DNA from: Rotaria sp. Silwood1
Taxonomy: Eukaryota > Rotifera > Eurotatoria > Philodinida > Philodinidae
NCBI GenBank assembly: GCA_905250075.1
Contig: CAJNOP010000013.1
Location: forward strand, 1,656,188 to 1,720,187
Direction: 5' to 3'
Length of the DNA: 64,000 bases
The position numbers and the translations under genes were made by a program. Position 1 is the stretch's first letter; each line of letters begins with the position of its first letter. Positions 25,392-38,026 of this stretch are shown here, in pieces. The notes under the pieces were generated by a model. It did no database searches and had not been told where the DNA came from. It worked only from the letters and a program-made list of their open reading frames with translations.

Positions 25392-28300
25392 ATGTCAACA
25401 GCAACCGAACCGAAAACACCTACCACCGAACGGGAGGATTCGGAGACGAGTTATAGTGTTGAAGAGGAAAACGAATCCGATACAGATCATTTTGCATTTG
25501 CTAAAGCAAAACTTTTACGAACATCAAGTGTTTTAAATGCTATTATTGATCAAATACATCCGGATATAATAGCAAAGTTTGTTTAGATTTTTTTTGTTTT
25601 TTGTTTTTTACAGAAAAAAAAAAGAAAATTAAAATCTTCATTTAATTTTTTTTTCATATGTTTAGATCACATCAATCAAATTTTGTTTTATTTCCACCAA
25701 AATTAGAAGGATGTACGGTTATTGACCTTGGTTGTGGTGTTGGTCGAGATGTTTTTATTTTATCAAAACTTGTTGGAGAACATGGACATGTTATTGGTAT
25801 TGAATCTGAAAAAGATCAAGTAAATACTTTTAGATTAAGTCAAAAAAAGCAAATGTTTAATAAAAATCAAAAATTGTAGTGTTTAAAAATCGCCCTATCT
25901 AAAGAATATAATATTAAAACAAATCCATAGAATCAATGTCCTTGAAAATAAAAAGATTTTCGAAAGAGAACTTTTGCTAGGGTATAGTTTTAAACATCAG
26001 TCATATTCATTCATTATTTCAGAGAGAAAAATACAGTTTAAAATGATATTATCAGTATTTTATCTAGCGTGAAGGTCAAAGAAGCGACAATCCTTCGAAG
26101 ATAATATTATTTCTCCCAGTGACAAGACCTGAATAAAACACTTTATCTTGTTTTATTTTCCTCTACACTATCTGTTAGTCTGACAGTAAACATTTTCTTT
26201 TTTGTTAAAATTAAATTTCATTCTCTCAAGGACATGATGTGTGAAAAAGCATTTGTATTGATTTATTTGAGTAATATCTTAAGTGTATCTCCATATAGTA
26301 TAAAATGATTCTTAAAATTGTTCAATTCGGTTTGTTTTCAATTTTTTTCTCCTGTGGTTAGTGCTGATAAGACTTCAAATAGTGGTTTGTGTTATGCATA
26401 GAATTTTTGAAGATAAGAAGGATAGAATCTCTTATAGACGAAATTTTTAGCTTTTAGAATACTAAAACAGAAGTCTGGTTGAATTATCTGAAAGAATAGA
26501 GCAAACATTTCTCTATACAATGAAATGTCTTCTAGCTCTTTGAAATGTTTTTCTAGCTACTTTGTATAATAGCATCATTTGTGTGCCTTCCCTAAGATTG
26601 TGCAATCTCGATCGAAAAATATCGTAGAGACTTGGAAAACACTTACGAGGGAACATTCGCAAGTGTCCCATCGTTTTTTTGAGTTCGGACTCTATGCATA
26701 TGGTAGATCCCAGTGATGTATGAAAAACCCCAGAAGAATAAGTGCCCTTAGGCCTTCTGTCTAGAGTTATAGGCATTTTATCGAAATTTTAGCCTTTGGC
26801 ATGGTAAATACCGACAAATCAAATGATGGTATTTCGACCTAAGATTTTTCCCACAAATAGATCTATTTGTGAGTAGAATATCCTGAAAATTTCAGCTCAA
26901 AAGAATGTTTTATTCCTGAGATATTAAAGTCCCAAAAATCAATAATATCCCACGAAAGATGCTAGAATTTACTGTTTTTTGGGACTTTAATATCTGAGGA
27001 ATAAAACATTCTTTTGAGCTGAAATTTTCAGTATATTCTACTTACAAATAGATCTATCTGTGGACAAAATCTCAGGTCGAAATACAGTCATTCGATTTAT
27101 CGGTATATACCATGCCAAAGGCTAAAATTTCGGTAAAATGCCTATAACTCTAGACAGAAGGCCCAAGGGCACTTATTCTTCTGAGGTTTTTCATACATCA
27201 CTGGGATCTACCTTATGCATAGAGTTCGAACTCAAGAACAATGGGACACTTGGAAATGTTCCCTCATTAGTCATGTAAACAGTTACTTGCTCGATCGTTC
27301 TGTATATAACTCAAACATAATTCCTTTTTTACAAATTTCATGATATAACAACCTAGGATTGCGGTTTTTCATAGATTTTATTGTTTTCATCTTCGAAAAA
27401 TTTTTTGTCATTATCTTTTCACCTTTGAATATTCAACGTAAGAGGTTAGCTAATATTTCAACATATTATCTTTTGATTTTGTTAAGCCTTGGTTCATCGT
27501 AAATCAATAGCAACATTTGAAAACAATCAAAATAGATACATGAAATTAACTTGAAAATTACATCAATTGAATCGAAGTTAGCCTTTTCTGTTGTATTTTG
27601 AAAAATTTCGTTGTGATTGTCCGTAGAACGTCTAGAAAATATTTGGTTGGCTATTCAGGCATCATTATAAATAAATTTTGATATAACGGTTAATTAATAT
27701 TCACTATAAAAAAATCAAGATATTTTTAGGAAAGAAAATTTTTAAAGTATTAGTTAGATCTACGGAAGAAAAACAATAGATATTCTAAAGGATATCATTA
27801 TGTACATCTTATGTTAATTTACTATTCTTGATATCTTTCGGATATCAATTGTAAATTCGTAATGAATGTATTTGAATGAGTTTTAGGTTTATTTATATGA
27901 AAGCAAAGATGAAACTAAACGAGAAAATTTTTGTAAAAAGTCTGTAATACATAAGGATGTGTAGTATTCTTGTAAATACTGACAATGAGTAGCCGACACA
28001 GAGTTTCGTAAGTAGAACTTATCGGCTTCAAAATTTACGAGCCCTAATTCAACGAGCTCTACTTCTGAGGTACTGATTTCAGTGGCATCAATGTTCACTT
28101 CAACATTGACTACACTAACGTTCACATTCTCTACAACATTAGGACATTAACTCAATTAAAATATGTTCTATTAGTAATGGTATGTTCTAGAACTTTTGCG
28201 AAGACTGGTGTCAGTGGTCAGTAAACTAAAACTGCACATTTCGGATAAAAAAAATATTTTGCAGCTTTTCGTTTGTTTACCATACTAATAAATAAAATTA

Positions 28301-29423
28301 GTTGTTGTATTCAGATTTAAAACTCCAGTAGAATCACACACTTCTATCTCCAAAAAGTTTATTTATAATAAAATTTTTATTATTTATTATAGTTGGATTT
28401 TGCTCGTAAACATATTGATTATCATGTGAAACAATTCGCACTAAAAAAATCGAATGTTGAATTTATTCAAGGTGAAATTGATCAATTAGAAAAAACACAT
28501 ATTAAAGAAAATTCAATTGATGTTGTTGTGTAAGTTATAATAAAAAAAAACAGACCAATCATCAAAATCAAATTCAATCTTGAAATTTATAAATATTTAT
28601 AGATCAAATAGTGTTATCAATTATCGAAGAAATAAAAAAGCAATTATTGAAGGTGTTTGCAAATTACTCAAAGTAAATAATAATAGACTTTATCAAATAA
28701 ATCATTATGAAGTATACTTTAGCCTGGCGGAGAATTTTATTTTTCGGATGTTTATGTCAATCGACCAATACCTGAAGAACATCAAGAATTATTATCCGGT
28801 CCGATATTTATTTATTTACTTGTTTTTTTTTTTTACTTTCAGAAAATAATATTCATTTGGCTTCCTTTTTTTTCCTAAATACATAGGCGAATATATTGGT
28901 GGAGCTCTTCGTTGGGAAGATTTAATATTATATGCAACAGAAGCAGGTTTTACTCAACCACGTTTAGTTACAGCTAAACCAGTAACAATTATAAATGAAG
29001 ATATTCAAAAAGTTATTGGTAAAGCGAAATTTGTTTCAGCTATATTTCGTTGTTTTAAATTACCAATTAATGATAATGATGCAACAAAATTCAATATACC
29101 ATATCAATTAACATATGAAACACCATTAGTTAGTTCTGAAGAGGAATTTTTCTTTGATCATTTAACTCAATTTAAAGTAAGGAAGAAAAAAAAACAAATC
29201 TTGTTTTTCTTTTTCAGTTAAAGTCAATTGAAAAATTGTCTTTTCATTTTAGCTCGGCGAATTATTGGTCGTAGATGATCCATCAATTGCTCTTGAATTG
29301 AATGTATCACGATATAAAGACAATTTTACTTTTGATCCAATTGAAGATGCAAATACTGAAATGGCCACAGTTGAAACGGTTGAAGAAGTAATTATTGTAA
29401 GATATGGTTGCCCAGGACGATAA
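25392..29423 (+). CDS. Arsenite methyltransferase-like protein lacking arsenic-binding cysteines
   Basis: SAM-dependent methyltransferase of the AS3MT family. Exons: 25392-25576, 25666-25819, 28393-28529, 28603-28672, 28723-28798, 28887-29176, 29253-29423 (360 aa, all phases agree). Motif I is VIDLGCGVGRDVFILSKLVG, followed by GHVIGIESEKDQ; then VEFIQGEIDQL, SNSVINY, PGGEFYFSDVYVNRPIPEEH, EYIGGALRWEDLILYATEAG and VIGKAKFVSAIFRCFKL. In human AS3MT the corresponding places are SNCVINL (Cys156) and ECLGGALYW (Cys206); here they are Ser and Tyr. The YYGCGL cysteine (Cys61) and the C-terminal CC pair are also missing. So SAM binding looks intact, but arsenite methylation is doubtful. An acceptor lies 17 nt before the ATG. 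The 2.6 kb intron 2 holds a foldback element. The 3' end has an alternative (see 33710). Confidence 0.85.
26647..27265. mobile_element. Foldback element, best-preserved copy (619 bp)
   Basis: Two ~300 bp arms, clearly similar by eye (GAGGGAACATTCGCAAGTGT on the left; ACACTTGGAAATGTTCCCTC on the right), flank a ~60 bp centre near 26940-26995. Inside the arms, matching blocks include GATCCCAGTGATGTATGAA, TAGAGTTATAGGCATTTTA and AGATCTATTTGTG. No coding capacity. It lies in intron 2 of the AS3MT-like gene. A single-stranded copy would form a very stable hairpin. Confidence 0.85.
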
Positions 29424-29520
29424 ACACGAAATTTGTATACACTCACAAGCGACTGTATACACTACGTATTTCAACGTATATATGACCGTATTTTAAAGCA
29501 TTACATGATTCACGAAGGAA

Positions 29521-29719
29521 AGTGTCTAATTGTTTAATCGCTTTTTTCACCAAATTTAGTGAATCATAGCTAATCGGCAATGCTGATTTCGAATACCAAT
29601 TCAGATCGGTTATTAGAACTTTAGAGATTCATTTTCTAGAGTCTGAGTTTTCGTTCTCGTATTGATGTTCGAAATTCGTATCATCGATTAGATTTAGCAA
29701 AAAAAGCGATTAGACACTT
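29521..29719. mobile_element. Short foldback/MITE element
   Basis: About 200 bp with inverted ends AGTGTCTAAT(...)TTTAATCGCTTTTTT and AAAAAAGCGATTAGACACT. Non-coding. It sits 40 bp left of the larger foldback element. Confidence 0.6.
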
Positions 29720-29758
29720 AGGCATTTTCTTTTGTCAATATTACGATCGTAATACGGA

Positions 29759-30371
29759 CAAGGGAATCTCTTCTGTTGTCAAATCGCTTTTCGACCGAGA
29801 CAATGTCTTATTTGATGAGTAATAGAAAAATATAGAATGTTCTGATTTTCAGAGCCTTTTTTTCTTGAGATATTGAAATTTTAATGAATTAAAAAAAAAA
29901 GCTGTGATTAAGTTTCGACTTTACACTTTGCACGAAGAAAGTTGTTAATGAGATAGGTTTATTAGAGAAATTTTCTAGCATCTCCTAACCGATATTCAAT
30001 ATTCGAAATTCTCTCATGTGTGAAAGAAAACTTTATTCATGCAAAGCTTGAGCTTGAAGTAGACCAGTAACAGTTCGTGATCAAGGAACTGAACTGATAT
30101 CACTCCTCCAGTTCTTCCGAGAAGAACTAGCCACCGAACGAAATTCTAAAACCAACCGGTCACTGCATCTAGTTCTTAGAACTGTGAGTTATCACAAGTC
30201 CCACTGGAAATCGAAACTCAACCACAGGTTTTTGTTGAAAAATCTAGTAAAATTCCGATATTTCAAGAATTAAAACAAGAAAACCAGACCATTATAGACG
30301 TTTCTATTATTCATTAAATGAACATCACTTCGGTCGAAAAGCGATTTGACAACTGGAAAAGTTCTCTCGTT
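29759..30371. mobile_element. Foldback element with the shared terminal consensus
   Basis: About 613 bp. The outer arms are TTGTCAAATCGCTTTTCGAC (left) and GTCGAAAAGCGATTTGACAA (right), a perfect 20 bp pair; inner blocks TTCTTGAGATATTGAAATTTT and AAATTCCGATATTTCAAGAA also pair. The right tip, read inward, begins TTAACGAGAGAAC, similar to the tip of the 26647 copy. The interior is unrelated to that copy. Confidence 0.65.
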
Positions 30372-32089
30372 AACCATGTAATACGCTAATATATGATAAC
30401 TTACGATCGTTTGCGAGCGTACTTATTCGACTTGGGCGACCTTTTTTTTTGAAATAATATGTGTAATATTTTTAAAAGTAAGTTGCAGTAGATTGAAAAC
30501 CTTACAACTATCGATATTAGAGTGAAGTAATGGAAAACCATTTTTGTTTCCGAAACTCATGTTTGTAGAGTTCAACTTATTATGAATGCAACGATAGAAT
30601 GATCACTGATTTTAGGTTTAGTGCTGCACTGATCTAGACATACACGTATACAACAACTATAAATGCATGACAAAAATATGGTGTTCTTAGATACATTTTG
30701 ACTGTGTCAGTCGAGAGGAGCTTTATTGCAAGAAAATAGTTGAGTTGTTGTGTCCTAAAAATCTTTAGTATTGTTTTATCAAATTCAGCTATTATCTTAG
30801 ATTTACCTCTTCGACCGAAAAAAAACGAAGTCAACCTAAGACCACTATAGTTTTATCATGCATTCACTGTTCGTTTTATACTTACATCTTTAAATTGGTG
30901 CAAAACTGTACTTGAAACCAATGTATTACTATCAGTGTTGCACTCCTAGTTCTTATTGTTAGATAATTTTCTTACCCGTTTATGGGCTGATTTTTATCTC
31001 GTTATTCAAGGAATCATTGACATTTAAAATTGTTATGATTGTAATGATTCTTTTAAAGAAAAAAATTATCGATTTCAGTTAAGTCTTTTGAATGAAAAAG
31101 TTCAATGTTTTTTTTCTATTTACAAGTGGAGATAATTAGAAATAATTCTTCAATTTTCTTGTTAGTCATTAGACTATACAGAAAACTGTTTTCAGAACAT
31201 CTCTAGATTAAAATAATCACAAAAAGATTCAGATTAATAAAACTTATCTACGACACGATGACAATGCTAATCATTTTCTATCAAAAGCTGAAATATTGTC
31301 AGAAAAATTGAACAATGAATTAGTCCCATGAGATTTTATTCATGAATACGTTTAATAAATCTTAAGAATATTCTCATAGACTAAGTCAAAATCGTTGCCT
31401 CTTTCTTCAGATATTTCAAAAAGTTCATTAGATTTCACAAACGTTGACAAGTAAAAAATATTGCACTTAAACTTAAATAGAAAAAAACAAGGACTTGGCA
31501 CTTTTATCTGTCAAACAGCTACTTGCTTAAATGATCTCGTTTTTAGATGGCATTAAAAATTGAACAATTAAAATAAAGAAAACAACTTTATAATTTGAGA
31601 AAAAAACCATCCATCATAAAGAACTGAAAGATACTGTTTCATACTTCAAATTAAAATGCTTTTCTCAAGACACGAATAGAAGTATAAAAAAAATACCATT
31701 TATAAATATTTGAAATTTTTCTTTTTACATAAAAAACATACAAAAACTAATGATTGGGTAGCATTCTATAGATTAAATAGATAAAATTCAACGATTACGG
31801 TTGACATTTAACATGTCAGATGCGTTTTAAATGGAAAGAATGTATTTAGTCAGTAAAATAGATGGAATGGTCAGTATGTTAGATAATTATTGAAATCAGA
31901 AAATAAAATTGACTAACAATTAATTAAATCAAAGGATAAATATAGAAAAAGAAATGCGTAAATAGTATGATTCACTTGTTTCTTTGTTTTCTTTTCTGCT
32001 TCATTGTATTATGTAGTATAGATTACTATGTACGGCATACATGTAAACAATCTTTATTTCTATCTTTCTCTTCAATGTTGATTGAGAGC

Positions 32090-33200
32090 TTACGACCAAA
32101 ATAGATCGATGTGATAACAAGTTGCTCCATATGAACGTATGGAAATAAAAGACCTTTCCAAAAAAAACAAAAAAGAAATCAAATTATTAAGTTAAAGAAA
32201 CTATATTTAATAATGTTGATGGCATAAAAGTATCAATTAGGAGAAATTAGTCATACCAAAAATGGTAGAACATTTATTACGAATGCAACAAAGTTAAGCA
32301 TTGCAAGCCTTCATATAGTGCAAATATTTATTTACTATGGCATGCAGACAATGACATAATTTAGTATTTATAAAACTGAGCCTGAGCACAACGATCATAA
32401 TAATGTGTGGATGTGAATGAAGTAAAAACCTATTCGAGGTCATATTGTACTTTATAGAGATTAAAACAAGCTTGTTGTACAATCTCCGTGGGATTAAAAT
32501 GTTAAATACGATATATTTGCAGTTGCTAATCATAGGGAAATTGTTTTATTCTATCTATTTGGACACATATTTCTTCACCATCATTTCATTTAATCGTTAA
32601 GAAATACAATAAGGTAATAGTTTAGATGAGAAAATTAGATGTTATTCATATACGGTCTTTTATCGTATATCAACAATATTTATGATGGTTTCTAATAAGC
32701 ATTTGTTACGATCTGTGAAAAGCCCAAATGTTTACTTTAGATTATGTTTCACAAAAAAATTTTACTTATAAAATCTATATTTTTCACTTACCGAATTAAT
32801 ATTTTTTTACTAACATAAAATATACTTCTTCTGTATCAATTATAAATAATAAACTGATCATTGCTATATTTTTTATAATTGATCACGTAAATCACAGTCA
32901 TTTTTTATGTGTTGTGCTTATAAGTTTTAATGTTATCATTTCATTTTTTTTCTAAGTTAAAATAAAGGGAACGATGCATTTATATTTCAAATTATCGGTG
33001 CAAGTTGGAAAAGTTGTAGTCGTCTAGCACTCTACATATAATTATAAATAGAATTTCAATTAAAAAATTTCTTTGTTTAATTTCTTTGACAATATCTTTG
33101 TTCTACGAAAAGAACCCTTCGGATCCGAAACCAGTCGAAGCTTACTTTGATACCTTCAATGAAGTTTTCTAATCAGAATAGGATAGCCACATCGTAGTCG
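32090..33200. repeat. Dispersed repeat family 1, second copy
   Basis: Colinear with 17555-19065 and, over 32505-32645, with a CPEB intron fragment (13319-13460). See the 17555 entry for the shared blocks. It is about 0.4 kb shorter than that copy because of gaps. Non-coding. Confidence 0.6.
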
Positions 33201-33709
33201 CAAGATACCTTTTTTCAATTCTTTTCTTATGTCGAACATATAAACTTAAAAGTAATAAACTATTTTTGATAATTTTCTCGTGAGTTTTTAATTAACTAAT
33301 GCAATATTTGTAAACTGCAGGATAAACAACGTAATTGCATAGTTTAGACGAGCTCTATTATGTCTGTTAACAGCAAATGTATTTTTTTTAGAACAAGTCA
33401 AGTAAAATTCTATGTTTAACATAATATATTTTGATACTTATTATCGATCAAAATTCTTGCACTTAAACTTACTGCTATTACCACTGATATCTATGTTAGA
33501 ACACAACAAATATTGATAAGACTTGCTTTACTATATTTCGACATCACTCTCTATTCAATTTCTGAGGACGTAAATTCACTAGGCTTCGCCATCAAAAGGT
33601 TAATGAGATATTCATAAGCATTAAATGTTTAGTCTGTAAAATATATATACATATATCGGAAAAGATGAATAATTCTTTGTTTTTTTTTTATTTATTTTTC
33701 TTTTTATAG

Positions 33710-33793
33710 TTACATGGTGGCAATGATGACCAAACTGGAGAAGTCTATCAAAAAAAAACAAAGATAACAACAACGATGACATCGAACGATTAA
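33710..33793 (+). other. Possible alternative last coding exon of the AS3MT-like gene
   Basis: An ideal polypyrimidine tract and TATAG acceptor precede an 84 nt open stretch (LHGGNDDQTGEVYQ...) ending in TAA. It is in phase 0 with a strong GTAAGA donor at 29397 inside the last annotated exon. Splicing there would replace the tail VRYGCPGR with 27 residues (379 aa in total) across a 4.3 kb intron. Sequence alone cannot choose between the two ends. Confidence 0.4.
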
Positions 33794-34049
33794 TTTTTAT
33801 GACACAAAAACAAAAAACAATGTAGATAACAAAGGAAAAGACTCATTGAACTGTTGTTTGCTATGCCGGTGTGCTCATTTTCTTCCGTTCTTGTATAACG
33901 AAAAAAAAAGAAAACAAAACACACATGATTAATTTAGCTTGATTTTTGCTCATAAATATATAATCAGATATTAAAAAAAAAAAAAAGAAAAAAAAAACAG
34001 AAACAAACATTCTTTTAGATATATCTTTCGTATTCTTTTCATCTAACAG

Positions 34050-37000
34050 ATGGTATATAATTTGTCGTCGTTTATCTACACTAATTGTACGTCTAAATAC
34101 TAATCGATTATTATCAAATTTAGCATGTACATTGATACAAAGAAAAGTTAATCGTCATAATAAACATAGTATAACAATAATTGCATCATCAATTAATGAA
34201 AAACAGACATCAAATATACGGAATGATAAACTATGTTTTCAATTTCCACCTGGTAAACCGAATGATAAACCAACAATTGAACATTTACGTTATATTGAAA
34301 ATCAACTTAAACAAATCGTAAATGAATTATTTATTTTAATTCTTTACATATCCATGTTTTCTTTCAGTTACCGGATTTTGCAAACGAATGCATCCATATG
34401 CTCTTTATACAGGTGACATAATTTTTGAAAATTATTATCAAGATTCACCCAAAATTATTAAGTATGCAAAGAAAAAAATTGGATTTAAAAATGAATGAAT
34501 CCATGAAATATAATCAAAATGAAAGTCATAATCATTTAGTAGATTTATGTTTACTAGATTCATTATTTGAGTACCGTCAATATTTGTCACATGTGTTTTA
34601 TTGGTTTTTCAAGTCTAATATTACATCTATTTACAGGCAAGCTTTGCTGACATATCAGTTGCATTTTATGTAGATCATATAGCTGATAAAGTTTTAACTG
34701 CTCTTCTTTTTGTATATAATAACGGGCGATGCTAAAGTTTTGCATTAATTTTATTTGCATTATAGTGTGATAAGAATTCGTGATAGAGGCTTGATAGTTT
34801 TCTTTCAAAAAGTTGCTCTTATTTTATGTCTTTCATTGAGTTTTATAACATTACGATAGAGTATTGAAAATCGGCGAAAATAAAATTTTCATGTTATCAG
34901 TTAAGTTCAAACTTGACATTTTAATAATGGCCTTTACAAATAATAAGTGGTTTCAAAAAAAAAAGAGATTTCGTTTCAGCGTCGAAGTTATTCAAAGATA
35001 TATTATGAAAAAAAAATTTATGGGTCATTATGCAGAGTGGATTAATTATCTAATACAACTATTTTCTATGAAACCTATAGTTTTATAGCTCGAATATTTT
35101 GATATCATTGCACGGGTTACACTTGCACATAACGTGCTTGAAAATTTTGAAAGCTGACACCCACACCCTAATCTCACCACTGATTTTCTGTTAGGTGACA
35201 AGACATTGTTTCAATCAAGCATATTCTTCAAACAGCTTTGCTCTTCCTAACAAGACAACTATTGAGTTTCCACGACGAATTTTTGCCATGCTATACTGAA
35301 AACAAAATTAATGCAGAACTTTTGCATCATGTGTTACTTTCAAATTGCTATTGTACATATTTTTAAAAGTCGAATATGAATTGCAGTACAAATAAGCCGT
35401 ATGAATCTTGAGGCCCGATTAGAAATGTGTAGGATTGAGAACACGTGGAAGAGAAGCTGCTGAGAGGAAAACGGAAACTGAAGACTTAAGTAAAATACTT
35501 GATATATTTAAGCAAATTATCTTATGAATCATATATTATCAGAGCATAATTCAAGAAAGATGACTCAAAAATGTGCCAGTCTTCGACTAAATAAATAAGA
35601 AAAATTAGTTTCGAAGAACTATGTTAGATGTCATAGAAATAATTTCTGGAATAGATTTTTCTAGACCAGGGTCAGAAGCTGAAATACTAAAATTGCTCGA
35701 ACCTGAACCAGAACCATTAGAAAAGAAGTAACCGGTACCAAAAAAAATTGGTCTCGTACACATCTAGTCTCGACAGATGAGACTAATGTACCGAACACCG
35801 TATAAATTCGGTTTAAGCATAAGAATAAAATCATGGTTCAATAAATTTCTTCGTCTTTGAAAATTTTGCTTTTTGTTTGTCTATCAAAGACAGCAATAAA
35901 GTCTTCTAATTATTTACGGGTTCGTAAGCAGTAAATGTTTAGTCATTCATTTTTTCAATTTGAAATCGCTCAAGCATAATCGAATTCGAAGAACTTAACT
36001 CCTATTAAACATCTATTTCAGAATCTATTCAAAATTTTTGTATAGACAACATACAAATTCAATTATACTGGCCAGATTTCAATGTGAAACAACAAAGTGT
36101 TAAATAGATTCTGCTTATGAACACATGAATGAATAGAATAGAACACTTTATCAATGCTTTTGATAGAAAACAAAAGGTTATCCTTTCCTTATGCGAGAAG
36201 TTTTTTTCAACTTTTAACCTTTTATCGTCACTTGTATGATTAAGCTGAATTTGTACAATGTTCTGTATGTTAGGCACAACTGTCGTACACTCGACAGGGT
36301 CATTGTACCGAGAATATGTCATACTTCTACATATTACAACAGTAAAAGTGCTTATAAGAATACAAAAGTGCAAAGCATGTTGCTTTCCATTTAGTTAAGT
36401 GTCACATCAGAGAAAGACAAGTACACAACCAATGCATCAAGAATAATTTCTGAAAGAGCAAGAAGTAAATAAAAAAAAAAGTTTCTAGATATAACTCAAT
36501 GTTAAGCATTCTCAATACTAAGTTCATTCATATAGATCAGTCAAAGTTGATTGGATAGTTAAGATTTTCAGTCAATTTTGAATTCTATCTATGAGAAAAT
36601 GATTGAAATTTAAGTAGATATTCTCTGTAACTAGCTTTGGTTGACAAGATATGTATTTACATGGCTTATTATAATTTTACAATTATCAAGGATAAAAGGA
36701 AATGTGGCACGTTAAGCCTATTTATTAATAGACTAATTATTTTGAAATGAACTTGAGATAATTGAAAATTTTGTTTTAGACAGCTTCATATAGCACTGTT
36801 ATATACATATTGAAAACATTCTCTATCAGAATAAGGCAAAACAAGTTGATATTCTTGTGAGTTTTTCTTAGTGAACAAGAACTATTATGAAGAATTCTTA
36901 TAGCTAAGAACAAAGTTTGAAAACTAAAGGTTTCATGACACATATTAAAATAATCCTTATTCACTCGGCTAACAATAATAGTCTTTTTGCTTATAACAAA

Positions 37001-37373
37001 ACAGAACATATTTAATTTTAGAGGAGCTGATAGTTATGCTTTATCATTATTTTGAATTCGACTGAAATTAAATTTTAAATTAATGAATTTAACTATTCAT
37101 TTGCTTAAAACAAATATTGATGAAGAATCAAATTGTGTTCAAATTCGTTGGCGCATATCAGGTCTAACAAATAAATCTCTTGGTGGTATTCTTAAAGGTT
37201 GGAAAAAACTAATAGCTGTAGCTAAAAATATACGTGATTATGTTGAGTAAGAATATGAAAACAATAAATCTTTGTTAGTCTTCTTTTATCAAAAATATAT
37301 TGATGGTCTTTCAACATTTTATGTACGTGGCGATGGTCGGATATATAAACATCGTGTTGATCGAGTACATTAA
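34050..37373 (+). pseudogene. Decayed DUF2358 (C6orf136-like) gene
   Basis: Remnants of four exons. 34050-34317 reads FQFPPGKPNDKPTIEHLRYI. 34368-34461 reads HPYALYTGDIIFENYYQDSP in its second frame. 37022-37246 reads GADSYALSLF, then VQIRWRISGL. 37279-37373 reads DGLSTFYVRGDGRIYKHRVD. Order and motifs fit the DUF2358 domain. Breaks: exon 2 is 94 nt where phase requires 95, consistent with one lost base after LPDF; there is an in-frame TGA at 37053-37055; and the last two exons are out of phase across only 32 nt, too short for an intron here. No convincing first exon with a Met was found. It could instead be a functional gene with assembly errors, but three separate lesions argue for decay. 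Confidence 0.6.
35480..35600. repeat. Dispersed repeat family 2, copy 1
   Basis: About 120 bp, including TTAAGCAAATTATCTTATGA and CATAATTCAAGAAAGATGA, related to two stretches in an OSBP intron (42105-42190 and 42445-42535). Diverged and non-coding; lies in the largest gap of the DUF2358 pseudogene. Confidence 0.4.
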
Positions 37374-37972
37374 TTAACATTCTAAGTCATTTTTTTTGTT
37401 TAAAAAAGTTTTTTTAAAGGTAACAATCGATGAAGACGATGAATCTGTTAAAAAGTTATTAAATAAAAAGAACTAACTGTGACACTAACTGTCACTTTTA
37501 CAGCTATTTTTTATCAGTATATTATAAAGAATGTGTGTCATTGTTTTGTTTTTCAGATCAATTATTCGTAATTTTTATAGATAATTTCATTATTTTCATA
37601 TTTTATATATCAAATAAAAAGCAGGTAAACAAAAACCAACAATAAAATAGTGTCCTTTTTGCATGTCCATCTGATATGATTACTAGTCGATGTAGAAATT
37701 TATTGTGCTTTGTTTCTCTCTTGAGACTGATGTTATGTTAGCAAAACAGCGGAATGAAGCAAAACTGACATGTTTTACCCCATAGGTTTTCTTTTACATA
37801 TATTATGTAGTGGTGTTCGTCGAGCAAGAAAAAAAAAGGAATGTTTCATGCTTGATGAAAACATTCTTTCGAGATAATTTTGTTTTTCTTTTTTTTCTCT
37901 ATGGATCTATGACGTAAGTTAAGTATTTGATGTTAATTACTTTTATTCAAAAATATAAAATTAATACTACAG
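37374..37972. other. Spacer upstream of OSBP: no gene seen
   Basis: About 600 bp of AT-rich DNA. It should contain the OSBP promoter. Nothing specific recognised. Confidence 0.35.
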
Positions 37973-38026
37973 ATCTTTTAAGAACTTTGAACTCACTTCA
38001 ATAAAATATCTTTGTTTTGTTTTTTG

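Larger units (their letters stand above)
29424..33709. other. Repeat-rich 4.3 kb, intergenic or last intron of the AS3MT-like gene
   Basis: Holds two foldback elements (29521-29719, 29759-30371) and repeat family 1 (32090-33200). No gene is recognised in it. If the alternative 3' exon at 33710 is used, the whole stretch from 29397 is an intron. Confidence 0.5.

Noticed and set aside
36059..36373. 104-codon minus-strand frame within the DUF2358 locus
   Set aside because: No recognisable domain, signal peptide or splice support; lies in the pseudogene's largest gap.
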